Positions 21,650 through 32,840 are shown, numbered from the stretch's first letter. The stretch: 64,000 bases of DNA from Rhizoclosmatium globosum (GCA_002104985.1 MCGO01000019.1:372001-436000), one strand, 5' to 3'. The notes: generated from the sequence alone by a model not told the origin. Program-made: numbers and translations.

Positions 21650-22000
21650 TGTTAACGCCGCCACCAAAACGCTCCCAGACGAGGAACGTGCAGTTCTGGG
21701 TTCTGGTGATTTGACCAAAGATATGATGTTTATTAGCTAACTAATGTAACCCAGAACTTATGTACAAGTACGCACCTGGTGATTTGACCAAAGATATGAT
21801 GGTGGTCAAATCACCAGGCAATCTCCCCTTTCCTTCCCGACCTTCCGGTTCTTGCCGACTGGGCTTGTTCATTCCGAACTTTAGGTTTGTATTCCATAAA
21901 GTCCACGAGGAATTGTGAGAGGTTGGAATCTTGTATTCTGAGACAGTTGGGGACAAATTTCTAGACGTAGACAAAATGGACAATAGCCACTAGACGATGT
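21650..22000. repeat. tRNA-Glu fragments flanking nested inverted repeats
   Basis: A piece matching the 3' part of the tRNA-Glu at 23223 (AAAACGCTCCCAGACGAGGAAC, 21666-21687) and a piece matching its 5' part (TAGCCACTAGACGAT, 21984-21998) lie about 300 bp apart in the same order, as if one tRNA copy had been split. Between them is a perfect 16-bp inverted repeat (21775-21790 and 21803-21818, 12-bp loop). An extra copy of one arm plus loop lies at 21703-21728, and a second inverted pair at 21693-21702/21748-21757. No coding potential is seen. The rest of 21387-22343 holds nothing I can name. Confidence 0.55.
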
Positions 22001-22343
22001 AGGAATCTGCTTCTGGTGCTCATGAAATTGATTATAATTTCTTTAACTTCTTGCACCAAAACTAAGTCCAACGCGTTAAAAGCGCGTAGAAGATAATTAG
22101 ATTGGCTAAAAGTTAGAATTAGAAGTCTAGAATATAAATAACTTCAATACCAACTGTTTTCCCCTGCACTTTCCTTGATACATTCTGATATCCATCGTCA
22201 GCGTTTAAATATAATGTATTCAACGCATTTAATAATTGGTTAGTGGAGGGAAAAAAGTGAAATAGTGGGCACTTCGTGTGAATACTTCCATCCACCTTCT
22301 TCGCCCCAAACCACCACCACCACCGCCTACAAACTAAAACAAG

Positions 22344-22425
22344 TGAGCAGAGTGGGATTCGAACCCACGCCTCCGGAGAGACCACGGCCTTAACGTGGCA
22401 CCTTGGACCGCTCGGTCATCTGCCC
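22344..22425 (-). tRNA. tRNA-Leu (anticodon AAG)
   Basis: The reverse strand folds as a class II tRNA. The acceptor GGGCAGA pairs with TCTGCTC (one G-U), followed by discriminator A. The anticodon stem CCACG/CGTGG holds the loop TTAAGGC, so the anticodon is AAG (Leu, CUU/CUC). A long variable arm (TCTCTCCGGAGGC) is as expected for leucine. The T arm is GTGGG-TTCGAAT-CCCAC. No intron. A T-run just downstream on the minus strand is a likely Pol III terminator. The B-box GGTTCGAAT is intact. Confidence 0.95.
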
Positions 22426-23222
22426 ATTTATCTTCCCTTGTTTTCAATAGGGTCCTTATAGGGTGTCTGTTTGGGTACACGTTCGACGATTTTTGGCCCG
22501 GTTTCTGCGGTTTCTCTTGTCCTTGGACAACGTGTCACCTGCACTTCAGCTCCTAATATATAATTTGAAATTTAATTTCTTTGGTTTATATCAATACAGG
22601 ATGGAAACCTTCAGAAATGATTTTTGGTGTCAACCCTCTTTAACACAAGTTCATTGAACCTTGACTGCAACACCTTACTTGCAAGTTCTGCCTCTATTCT
22701 GATCCGCATTTAGTTAATAATTCTATGATCTTAAACGTGTCAGGTGTCAGTTTGGTGTGCATCCAGATATTGACAGGTGGGGATGCACAGAATACAATTT
22801 GATATCTCGCTAGAAGCTTTGTGGTGCCAGGCTTCTGATTTAAGAAGGTTGGTAGTGTCTATCTATATTTCGTTGCCGCCTCACGGAATTCGTCCATTCA
22901 ACAACTCCATTCTCAATCAAAAAGAAGAAACTTTATCCGTTTCTACTCTTAATACACTTACATTACTTACACCTTGATCCTTTTCAATGTACAAAAGGAA
23001 GAGTACATGGAAATAATAAATGCTGTGTAACCTTGGAATTCTTTGCCATGCATACCAGTTAACAAGGAAAAAACGCAAAATTAAGATACTAACTATGCTT
23101 GCAATAAAGACATATTTTGTCAATGGCAATGAAGGTAACGGTTGAGGGACTGGCGTTGCAAAGTCAGTGTCGACATTCTTCGCTCCAACACCACCGAATT
23201 AACTGCCATCGCCGCTAAAACG
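22426..23222. other. Intergenic between two tRNA genes
   Basis: AT-rich, with no gene I can support. Plus-strand 23176-23222, just downstream of the tRNA-Glu in its own sense, shares a motif (TTCTTCGCxCCAA...ACCACC...TAAAAC) with the stretch downstream of the tRNA-Leu at about 22298-22343. Confidence 0.4.
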
Positions 23223-23294
23223 CTACCAGACGGGGAATTGAACCCCGGTCGCCACCGTGAGAGGGTGGAATCTTAGCCACTAGACGATCTTTCA
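23223..23294 (-). tRNA. tRNA-Glu (anticodon CTC), weak acceptor stem
   Basis: A 72-nt cloverleaf on the minus strand. The D arm GTCTAGTGGCTAAGAT is standard. The anticodon stem CCACC/GGTGG has the loop CTCTCAC, giving CTC (Glu, GAG). The T arm CGGGG-TTCAATT-CCCCG is perfect. The acceptor is poor: TGAAAGA against TCTGGTA leaves two A-G mismatches and one G-U, with discriminator G. Promoter boxes look intact, so it may be transcribed, but it may equally be a pseudogene or a SINE head. Related fragments lie at 21666 and 21984. Confidence 0.65.
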
Positions 23295-23456
23295 ACCTGT
23301 TCTTTCTGATAATTATGTCATTAAAATCCTCAAAAACGCGCCAAAACCTGACAACCGACGCGTTTCAAGTTGTTTTTTTAAGATAATTCCGTTATGTATG
23401 AGTAAAGTGAACTCGTAGATTCGAGGTAAGGATGAAATCAAAACATCAACACCAAA

Positions 23457-23480
23457 AACACCTTGGACCGCTCTCTGCCC
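23457..23480 (-). repeat. tRNA-Leu 5'-end fragment
   Basis: Plus-strand CACCTTGGACCGCTC followed by TCTGCCC repeats the 5' half of the tRNA-Leu at 22344-22425, with an internal deletion of about 5 bp. No anticodon or T arm follows, so it is a truncated copy. Confidence 0.6.
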
Positions 23481-23766
23481 AGATGGGATTTGCAAAACCC
23501 AAAATGCAATATAAAGTTATGCATATGACATTTGTAAGGGCTCCATGTATCACAATTTTTTCTTTTATTGGATTGACTGGTATTTACGCCAGTACCGCAG
23601 TGTTTAGCTCCTCAACAGGCTGTGTATCGAAGAAAAGTAGTCAAATCTTGAACTTTTAGATCTATCAACTGTCTTCATTCTGTACAATACGGAACTAGTA
23701 ATTATTGTCTTTATGAAAAGGTGTATTGGTATAAAGCGAAAATATAAACAAAAAAAAGACCAAAGA

Positions 23767-24114
23767 TTAAAACAGTGTCAAGCTGATGATAACAACCAAC
23801 ACCCAAGCCTCCCATGAATCACACTTCACTCCGTGGCTTGTTACAATATTGGTAGTGACTTTAGCAGTCGCTACCGCAGTCATAGTCGAAGGAACTACAA
23901 GTGTTTGAACATGAAAATATTCTCTGGCAGAGTTTAGCTTGGAGTCTGTCCCATCCAGAAATTTAATCCAAAACGCAATGATAGATGATGATAACTCGTC
24001 TGGTAGTAACAGTGCTGGAAGTTCAAGAGCCACCATGCCAAAGTCTATGTCATGCGGAGCGATTCGGAAGAATTCTGGAGATCCAACGGTGAGGCTCAAT
24101 GAACAAAATATCAT
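23767..24114 (-). CDS. Short hypothetical protein with hydrophobic C-terminus
   Basis: A 115-codon frame from an ATG at 24114 to a stop at 23767. The start (MIFCSLSLTVGSP) is mildly hydrophobic. The end (SWEAWVLVVIISLTLF) is a hydrophobic tail that could be a tail anchor or GPI signal. The middle has no recognised motif. It lies just downstream of the P5 ATPase on the same strand, so it could be 3'-UTR or a separate small gene. No intron is evident. Coding status is doubtful. Confidence 0.3.
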   Translation of the reverse strand: MIFCSLSLTVGSPEFFRIAPHDIDFGMVALELPALLLPDELSSSIIAFWIKFLDGTDSKLNSAREYFHVQTLVVPSTMTAVATAKVTTNIVTSHGVKCDSWEAWVLVVIISLTLF

Positions 24115-24241
24115 TGCCTGTTACTAATTCTCCACCAAGGTTTTCCTTTCTTTTTCTTTGCGTATTATTTCCTGAAACAAAAATACGTATCATGTTTATA
24201 TGCAAAAAAAATGAATGGAAATACGCGCAGACAATAAGAAC

Positions 24242-27200
24242 TTATGGCTTATACATCAGTCTGGACTGTGGCCACCTCTTCTTTGCAAAACTTCGCCCAA
24301 AGTTCAACACAACACCCCACTGGAACAAAACAAGAACAAGCAAGTTACCCATGCAGAGAAGCCATAATCTGACTCGGAACTGCATGGGCATGACATTGTG
24401 GCCAGAGAACGAGTAGTATGAACTTGGCACACCCAAGAATGACGTGCTGTAATTTGTTCCCCAATCACGATTCAGCCGACTTAATGCAGCACTTGTTCCA
24501 CAGTTGATGTGGAATACGCATGAAAGAGGGTTTGGATCTGCCAATGTCACAAATGACAGCAATGTTATGATCGCTCCATAAACAGATAAGAAGACCCAGT
24601 TCTTCCAGAATCCAGAGCGATAAACGCGTCCAATATTGAATATAGCTGAAGCATGAACAATTTGGAAGACAATAATGATTCCAGTGACTTGACCTTCATA
24701 ATTGTCTGCAAGTTCCCACCAACGACGGATATCATAAAACTGACTCGCAAATTCGTTGCAGTTGAACCAACCGCCGTTTGAATATCGTTCGCCAAAGAGC
24801 ATGGCAACAGCAATTATCCCAAATATCACGTTGATGACAATCATTCCAATGACTGAAATGAGAGTTTCGGGTCCAAGGAGTCGAGCTGTTGGGCGAGTGC
24901 GAGCAAGGCGAAGTGCTGGACGAGCTTGAGTCAAAGCCCAGGAGAGTGGTACAGTTGATCCATCAACAAGGATCCACATTGCTTGTGCCATATTGACATT
25001 AAAGTAGTATTGCATCAAACCAATGAAAGCCAACACTTCTCCATACACTGCATCCAGAGTTAGATTACGAAACGGGTACATTTGAAATTAGACACTCACT
25101 GATCAAATACTTGTACGAGGCAAAAGAAATATCCAAAGCACATCGAGCTTCCCGCAAGAGTTCAACGCAAGAGAAAATAGATCGGTTTCGAGAACTGAAG
25201 TGAGCGACGACTGAAGATTCGGCTTCAGATAGCGCAATTCCAGAATGAGCAGCTTTTAAAGCACCCGCATCGTTTCCACCATCACCACACATTGCTGTGA
25301 TTGCCTTTTCCATATGCAAACGAACACACATCACTTTATCGTCTGGAGACATTCTTGCAAACACTCGCGTATCTATGTTCCTCCTTAGCAACAAAGACTT
25401 CAGATATAACTTCAGTACTCACCAAACAGCAGATTCCTCATGGCTCCATTATTCAACAATACATTGAAAGCCTTACCCGTCACAGCCAACTCCATAGGTC
25501 TGTAATTCCCAGCTCTAGAAGCTGCCAACTTGCTAGTCAAATCTTGGTACTCGATTTGATTGCTTCCAGTCTTCCAAACAACCCGGTTCTTGTCGGCTGG
25601 ATCCACATCTCCCATCACAACTAACACTTCTCCAAACTCGTTGTTTCGAATCATGCCACACCGCTTGGCTACAAACACTCCGGTATCCATGTTGTCACCT
25701 GTGATCATGACGACCCGGCATCCACCGTCACGTAGCTCTTCAAGGGCATCGGCGGTGTCTGCTTTCAACTCATTACGGAAGAGACAGAGACCGAGGAACT
25801 GGATTCCACCACGTTCAAGGTCCATGCGGGTGAGGTTGACAGCGTCCGTGTAAGTAATATTGGAGGGGAGTTCTTTTCGTGCAAATCCGAGGACGTAACA
25901 TCCTTCTGAAGCGTGGAAACGAGCATTGGATTCTGCATCAGGCGGCAACGAGGCTGAGTCACAGATTTCTCGGATCTTCTCAAAGGAACCTTTGGTATCA
26001 AATTAGTGAGGAAAAGATCATGATAAGGTAGAAAAAGTCTTACCCTTCAAGTATGCGTACATCTTTCCGGTCACAGGATCCCTCATCAAAACTGTCATGT
26101 ATGCATTCGAATGCACAAATTCAAAACGCTTGAGAATCTGCAACTGTCCATCGCCGTTGGAAGCCGCATGGACCACAGTTGCATCAGAGATGGGAACATC
26201 CATATCTTCACCAGGTTTTCCCAAACGTGCTTCCGTTGTACGAAACATTTCAACGTCGACAAAGTTACCCACTGGAAATCCTCCAACCATTGTAACAGAA
26301 TGACAGGTCAACATGGCTACGCGCATTGGTGTCGGGAACTGAGAGAAATCGTTCAAAACAGGGCCGAATTTAAGAGAGTTGGGTATGACAGGCTGGACTC
26401 CCAAAAAGTTGAGTCCTTCTTTCGTGAGTGTACCAGTCTTATCGAAACAATAGACTTTAACTTTTCCCGAGAGCGTGATTCTGTCCAAGTCGACACAAAG
26501 AATTCCCTTCTTGGCGAGACGTTCAGACGCAACAGATTGACCAATGACAAGGACTGCAGGAAGAAGTGGAGATAGAACTTGAGATATAGTAAACATCCCA
26601 TAGAACCATGCGTCGGTTCCAGTTGTACCCTAATTGAAGTTAAGACCCACTGATTTGAAACATTTGTGCAACTTACAAGAAGAATAATGGACAAGACAAG
26701 CATAATGCCGCCCCATATCATCAACAGCATAAACACCACCTTCAAATGCTCTTGGAACACAAAAGATACTTTGGTTGGGAACAAAATATCTTTCACCAGC
26801 CGACCTTTTGAAGTAGTAGCTCCGGTCGCGGTCACAACCGCCAACACAGGTTGGCCCTTTACAGCTGGTTGAGACTCCAGCACAAAACATCCAGCAAATA
26901 AACTATTGGATTTGGAGGAATCGTCGCGTTTGTAAACCATGTTTGCATCATTTTTGACAGGGAACTTCACAACAGGCAAAGCTTCACCAGTCAACGAAGA
27001 TTCATCACACACAGCTCCTCCAGAAACAAGCACAGCATCGACAGGCAAAACGTGTTCTGAAGCTTTGATTTCAATCACATCACCGGGAACAAGATCTTCG
27101 GTGGACAGTGTCACCCATTCCCTGTTCCTCAAAGCTCTTACGACACCAGTGAAATTCGCCATTGACAGGACACGTCGCTGAGCAGTCAGGAACACACGGA

Positions 27201-29238
27201 CTTTGGATAATCCAGACGAAATAATCACGATTGTGAGTACGAGACCCATGTAGTAGTATGCGTAATAGTACCAAATCCACAGCGTCATCATTTGGTAAAT
27301 GTAGAAAATACCGCTGAACTCTTTAATCAACGCAGACCCAAACGTGTCAGCAGGAAATGCAATTTTGTTGGGACCACAAAGCTCTTCTCTCAGGCGAGCG
27401 TCGTTGGAAGAGAGACCGGATGATTGCTTATGGAGGTCGGCGTAGGTGGGACCGACAGCGAAAGAGTACGGCTGGAAGCGGCCCGCACGTTCGTCATACA
27501 CGTATCGCACACATTCGAATTCGATATATTTTCGGCCACCGGATGTGGACTCTACGGGAACCATTGTGACGGAATGCTCCGCTTTCAAGAAGCGTCGTGC
27601 TTTGGCTTCGATTTTACGGACCCATTCTGCGACAGCACCCATATTGGCGATTGTGACGGCATCCATGACGCGTTTTTCGACCTGAACTAGCGTTGCGTCG
27701 TTGATAGGGACACGTTTTCCAAAGTACGATTCACTGCGGTCTTGGATTGTTTTGAGGCCGAGGAACCAAACGAGCACAAAGTGCCAAGAGAGGATAAAGA
27801 CTGTTGACAAAAGCTCATGGTCGTTGAAGAGTAGGTTTGATTCGTTTCTGAAGTTGAAGCGGGAAAACACAGCATAGTAGTCCAAGACTAAGACGGCGAG
27901 GAGGATCATCCAGGCAAACGATGTCACTGTTAAAATAATGAGTACAAATCAAGAGTTATATTCTCAGTTGAGCCAGGATTGCTCCTTGCCAATTAATTAA
28001 TCCTGCTAGATCGCTTAACCCTTCATTGCGCTTCTCAATCTAATCCAGTTCTTTTTACTCATGTTTGTTCCTTGTTAAGGTCGTCCCTCTAACGCTGTTT
28101 GAGCTCGTTCCTCGCGCTATCCGACCTATGCTCGCTCCTCATACTATTTAAGCTCGCACCAATAATTACCTCCAACAGTGATGGCAGCAAAAGTACCCAA
28201 TGGATCCCGTCGGTAGCCAGTAAACCTTAATCCATTCATATCTTCTGCGCCTTGACCAAACGACGAATCATCAAGAGACTCTCTAGAAAAATCCTGCATT
28301 TCAACATCGCCATTTGAATTAAAAGTTCCGAATTTCGTAATGGAGCCGGCAGAGCCAGCTTTCGTCGAGGATTCAGCGAGTGTAGAGCCAGAAGCAGATC
28401 CAAGAAACGGCGTTTCAACAAGAATGTGGCGCTCACGGGCCGTTTTAGCGAGGTAGTAGAAAAAGAGAACGATGATTTCGACCGACATGATAATGTACGT
28501 GACCAAGAATTCCGGAGCAAATACATTTTTGACGCGTGTAGGAGGTACTATAGCACACTCATTGAATACAACAGTTCCTGTGTTTGTGATAATGGTAGGT
28601 TGGACAGTGTGAGATCGAAGTTCTGCCAAGGCTAAACAGGGTCGAACTCTAAACAATGGAACACGCACCTTTCGCCAGCTGTTGCCCCATGTTCCCACGA
28701 GTGATGCAGTATTCGAGGATTGGTAGATTAGGGACAGTAGAGAGTGCATCGGCATCGTGGATGTAGTGAGTGTAAGGGACGCTGAGGTTTGTGAGTACCT
28801 ACAGTAAGTGGATCAGTGAGAAAGCGATGCAGCTACTGAGTGAACCCGACACTCACGGGCTCTACCGAACACGGAATCAACTGATTTTGAGATAGTTGAA
28901 CACTCGAATCAACGAGGACAAAGCCGGTCTTGTCGCATGTTTTGCACAATGGAACCAGGTCGTTCGAACAAGTCGCCGCACACGAACCATCCACGCACAC
29001 GCGAAGGCCCTTTGAAACACAATTTGAAACTGAGAAAGACGTGAACTGCGCCGGACACAGCGACACGCTCGTGGCACACACAATTGGACACGTCGAATCC
29101 ATCTTGACCGGCGCGGGACAGCCGTAGTTGACTAATACCAGAAGTACTTTGAATACTCGCTTTGAAACATGGAACAAAGTACTGACCATCGTGTACCGCC
29201 TTGCCAGACACAAATCCGGCGAGAAGGAGAAGAATCAT
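24242..29238 (-). CDS. P5-type ATPase (ATP13A/Ypk9-like) with secreted-type Cys-rich N-terminus
   Basis: Nine exons: 29238-29187, 29146-28857, 28798-28669, 28622-28170, 27926-26677, 26629-26044, 25989-25423, 25372-25100 and 25047-24242, summing to 1468 codons in frame. Core P-type motifs: TGEALP (actuator, DESSLTGEALPV), DKTGTLT (phosphorylated Asp), ITGDNMDT and MCGDGGNDAGALK, the last diagnostic of P5 pumps. P5 members move polyamines or remove membrane helices at ER and endolysosomal membranes. The TM4 motif reads SPLLP rather than the usual PPALP or PPELP. The N-terminus is unusual: a signal peptide (MILLLLAGFVSGKA), then about 90 residues with roughly ten cysteines before the first core helices. 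Intron 4 (27927-28169, 243 bp) is long and GCGAGC-rich. Confidence 0.92.
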
Positions 29239-29920
29239 TTGAACAGAAAAATGATATGATAACCAGCCATTACCAGCCACTCAAAACACAAATCAACGAA
29301 ATGGGTTATAAACGAAACAGACAGGCGTGACTACTGTCATCAAGGACAATCCTTGATTGATTCCAATCCACTGTGCTTGTGGTCCACTATTTGTCTCACA
29401 GAATCAAAATTCATACAATCAATTTCAATAGTCGATACTAAACCCATTTCATGATACCCATTCGTATTTCCTCCATGTTTTTACTTCTATCATAATTCTT
29501 ATTGTTGCTGAATGAAGATGCTTTTGAGACACTTCCAATCAGATTTCACATTTGTTTCACTCTTCCATTTCTTCCGATAACCTCAACGTTTCAAGAAATC
29601 CATCTTTGTGAGTATGGCATCGTGCTGTAGGGACACTCATGAAGCTACATCATCATTGAGTAAGAGTGTAGCGGACTCGAAAGAATAACTTGCAAAAAGG
29701 ATTCGGAATGAAAAGGAGAATACGTCAGGCAACCAACATTATTTGAATGTCAAAAATGTGAAAAGGCAAGCTTGGCGGGTATAATGAGCTCGCTGCGATC
29801 TTGTCGAAATTTGTTTGGATGGTGTAAGACCTTTCGCCAAAACAAACGATGTTACTAGATGGCGTTAGCGGAGCTTGATTATTTCAACAGCTCAAAGATT
29901 CTAATCATCCATACAGAAGT
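29239..29920. other. Divergent intergenic region
   Basis: Spacer between the divergent P5 ATPase and SH3-protein starts. I see no gene, RNA or repeat. It should carry both promoters. A CAG just before 29921 could be a splice acceptor for an unseen 5' exon of the SH3 gene. Confidence 0.4.
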
Positions 29921-31186
29921 ATGTTTATCCCACGCGGGATTACTATCGACCATCAAGATCATACAAGTTCCAATGAGTCAACCTATTTCCTGAACAATGT
30001 TCCACTTCCAGCAATAGTGGGTGCTGCTTGTGGTGTCGCGCTTATTGTAGTGGCTGGATTTATTGCCTACCAACGTCGAAGATCTGGTCAACAACAACTG
30101 GCTCAACTCAGTCCCCTGGATGCTCCACTTTCTCTTCCACCTCTCAAAAAACAGTCATCACCAAAGCAAGAAAACGCTAGCTTCCATACTGACCCAATTG
30201 CTGAAATGACCGCCGTTGGAATCCACCTCCCAACGCGAATGAACTCCGAACCTCTTGCCTCAACATCACCCACCACCGGCAGAAAATCCAACAAGCCAAA
30301 AATAATCTCATCAACAACTCCCCGCTCTCCCTTCAAAAAACTCTCCATCTTCAGCAACACATCCACCGACGACCTTCCTTTAAAAGCCGTCATCATCCCC
30401 CGCCGCACAATGAGTATCAGCGGCGAAAACCCCGGCGGCCCAGACGCCCGTCGACGCTCCCACCTCCTCTCAAACGCCATCGCAGCCGCAAAAGAATCCG
30501 CAGCAATCGCATCCCGCGGCGGAAAACTCCCCTCCTTCTCCTCCTCCTCGTCCTCCTCCACATCCGCTACCGTAAACGCAGTCCTCGCAGCACATCACAA
30601 CAACACACTCCCCGACCTCCCCGAAACCGTTCCTGCATCCATCCGCGACTCTGTCGTTTCCGACGCGTCCAGTCTGAGCATCGAGTCGATCACGCCGGAT
30701 GAAACGAGGTATGAGGTTGTGGATCCGTGGATCCCGCAGCGGTTTGATGAGATTGAGCTGTTTCCTGGGGACTTTGTTGTTGTGTATCAGGTGTTTGGGG
30801 ATGGATGGTGTGATGGGAAGGTGGAAGGGACGGAGGAGACTGGGGCGTTTCCTCTTGCGTGTTTGAAGGGGGTTGATGGGGAGGGGGTGGGTGCTGGGTG
30901 GGGTGTTGGTGGATTTGTTGAAGAGGAGGAGGAGGAAGAGGAGGAGGGGGAGAGAAGAAAAGAGGGACGGGATGTGGATGTGGAGAGTTTGGCTGGGAGT
31001 GGAGTTAGGCAGAGTCTTGTGAGTCAAATTAGTACAAAGTCGAGTGTGCGATCGGGGAGCAGTTCCGCAAGTGATTCCGCGGCATCGAGTGCGGCTACTA
31101 CGCTTTCGGTGAAGACAGAAACGAAACATAGGTATTCCGGACTTTTGAGGAATATCGACAAGTATGTTGAGGAGGAGCCCAAGTAG
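29921..31186 (+). CDS. Single-pass membrane protein with cytoplasmic SH3 domain
   Basis: One exon, 421 residues. After a short polar N-terminus (with NES glycosylation sequon) there is one membrane helix near residues 27-50 (AIVGAACGVALIVVAGFIAY) followed by QRRR, so the rest is cytoplasmic. A long Ser/Pro/Thr-rich region follows. At about residues 260-318 there is an SH3 domain: DELELFPGD-type ALYDY substitute (FDEIELFPGDFVVVY), DGWCDGKV and GAFPLACL. After it come an acidic Glu run and a Ser-rich tail. The layout resembles fungal surface sensors that recruit polarity or MAPK proteins through SH3. Partners are unknown. An upstream exon encoding a signal peptide or ectodomain cannot be excluded. 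Confidence 0.75.
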   Translation: MFIPRGITIDHQDHTSSNESTYFLNNVPLPAIVGAACGVALIVVAGFIAYQRRRSGQQQLAQLSPLDAPLSLPPLKKQSSPKQENASFHTDPIAEMTAVGIHLPTRMNSEPLASTSPTTGRKSNKPKIISSTTPRSPFKKLSIFSNTSTDDLPLKAVIIPRRTMSISGENPGGPDARRRSHLLSNAIAAAKESAAIASRGGKLPSFSSSSSSSTSATVNAVLAAHHNNTLPDLPETVPASIRDSVVSDASSLSIESITPDETRYEVVDPWIPQRFDEIELFPGDFVVVYQVFGDGWCDGKVEGTEETGAFPLACLKGVDGEGVGAGWGVGGFVEEEEEEEEEGERRKEGRDVDVESLAGSGVRQSLVSQISTKSSVRSGSSSASDSAASSAATTLSVKTETKHRYSGLLRNIDKYVEEEPK

Positions 31187-31407
31187 TTGTGTTCGTTCAT
31201 GATTATTTCTCGTTTAGTTTCAATAATTACCAAATTTCAAGATATCCATAATTATTGATTCGTCCCAGTTTTGATGTGGAATGTTTTTTCAAAGGCCGCT
31301 GTCAAAATACGTTGTGAAGTCCGAGTGCGCGCCACCACCCTCCTTCACCTTCACGCACCTCTTAGAAACATAGACCACATAGACTTTCAAATTGAACACA
31401 AGCGAAA

Positions 31408-32840
31408 ATGGGCGTAACCCAGTCACTCCAGCAACGTAATGAACCTCAAAACAAACCTCCTCGTCCCGCCATATTCAAACCCGTTCTTGCGACCGAAAAT
31501 GAACTCACACAAATAGACACAACAATTCAAACAGCAGTTCAAACTTCTATGCTCAACGACATTGAAATACCACAGGAGCCACTTTCGTGGAAAGGTGTGT
31601 GCTTAGTCATTCGCTAGGAATCCCACACTCAAAATGATTTCGCCTGATTGTAAAACAGTGAGCGACGATGCTTCGCTTCAATATCTACATCATGTCTGGA
31701 CTAGTGACTGGTTCCAATCCTCAACTTCCTCATCAATCTGTCAAAACAATATCCCGTCACCTGAACTCCACACTGACAACAACGACGATGATATCTTACC
31801 ACACGCACAACAAGATTCCATCATTACTTTCGCTTGTAAAATCTGTCTTGACGACGAAGTTCGAATTGATGAAGGTATCAGTTTTCCCCCACCACAGCTT
31901 TTCGAACGAGTCTGACTCATTCGAACACCACAGCATTTCCCATCCCGCTTTGCGGACACACCTTCTGTCGAACTTGTGCGCGCGAATTGATATTGTCGCA
32001 TATACAGAGTTTGGATGTGCCGATTGGATGTCCTCTGTGTCGAATGGAGTTGGCGGAAATAGCTGAGAGGAGAGACGAGGGAGTGATTGAAGAGCCCGTA
32101 GAGCGAGGAGCTGGGATTAAGGGAATCGGTAGAAGGATTCAGCAAAGGATTCGAGAGATTTTGGTGCAACGGTTTTGGAAAAGGGATGAAGCCGAAGGTG
32201 ATAACGAGATTGGAGACGATGGATGGAATCAAGTTCCTGAAATTGATTTCGCGATCGCAGCTACAGTACTGACTGAACCAGAGATGGTTTGTCGCCAATT
32301 TGTTGTAAGGTGATAAGTGCTCAGCCTTTCAAATAGGTTCAATTTGAACGAGTCTTGTTCTTGAAAGCTGTCAATACGGACCATAACTTCCAGCACTGTC
32401 CAAATCCGAAATGCGAAGGTATCGTGTATAACGATGACCCTGACGTTACGACTATGAGATGTACTACCTGTGATACAAATGTTTGTTGGAAATGCAAAAC
32501 GGAGACGGCACATGAAGGAATGACATGTGAACGGTATCAACAGCTGAACAGAATGAATGGAGGAAGTCGAGAACATATGCAGTTTGAAGAGTTGGTGGTT
32601 AACAAGAAATGGAAGCGATGTCCAAAGTGTGGCGTTGTAACACATAAAGAGGAGGGGTGCAATGTGAGTGATCGTGTCTTGGAGTATTTGTATTTAATTG
32701 TTTCGAATTAGAAAATGGCGTGCGAGCTGTGCAAGGCGTTCTGGTGCTTTGTCTGCGGCAAGACACTTTCCAAGAAACGGCCGTACCTCCACTTCACGAA
32801 GCGGTGGTCGAAATGCTACAACAAGCTCTTTCAAGATTAA
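31408..32840 (+). CDS. RBR-type (RING-IBR-RING) E3 ubiquitin ligase
   Basis: RBR ligases take ubiquitin onto a RING2 cysteine before passing it to substrate. Five exons: 31408-31594, 31659-31874, 31934-32286, 32337-32663 and 32712-32840, 403 residues. MGVTQS at the start could be myristoylated. RING1 is split by intron 2: CKICLDDE, then CGHTFCRTCARELIL and CPLCR. The IBR has CPNPKCEGIVY, CTTCDTNVCWKC and H/C ligands. RING2 is KRCPKCGVVTHKEEGCNKMACE...FWCFVC, where the Cys of EEGCN is the expected catalytic residue; intron 4 falls right after that Asn. Substrate is unknown. It ends 120 bp before BNA1. Confidence 0.93.

Noticed and set aside
30103..31129. Two antisense frames opposite the SH3 protein gene
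   Set aside because: Low-complexity shadows of Ser/Pro and Glu codons; no motif, while the sense strand has a membrane helix and SH3 domain.
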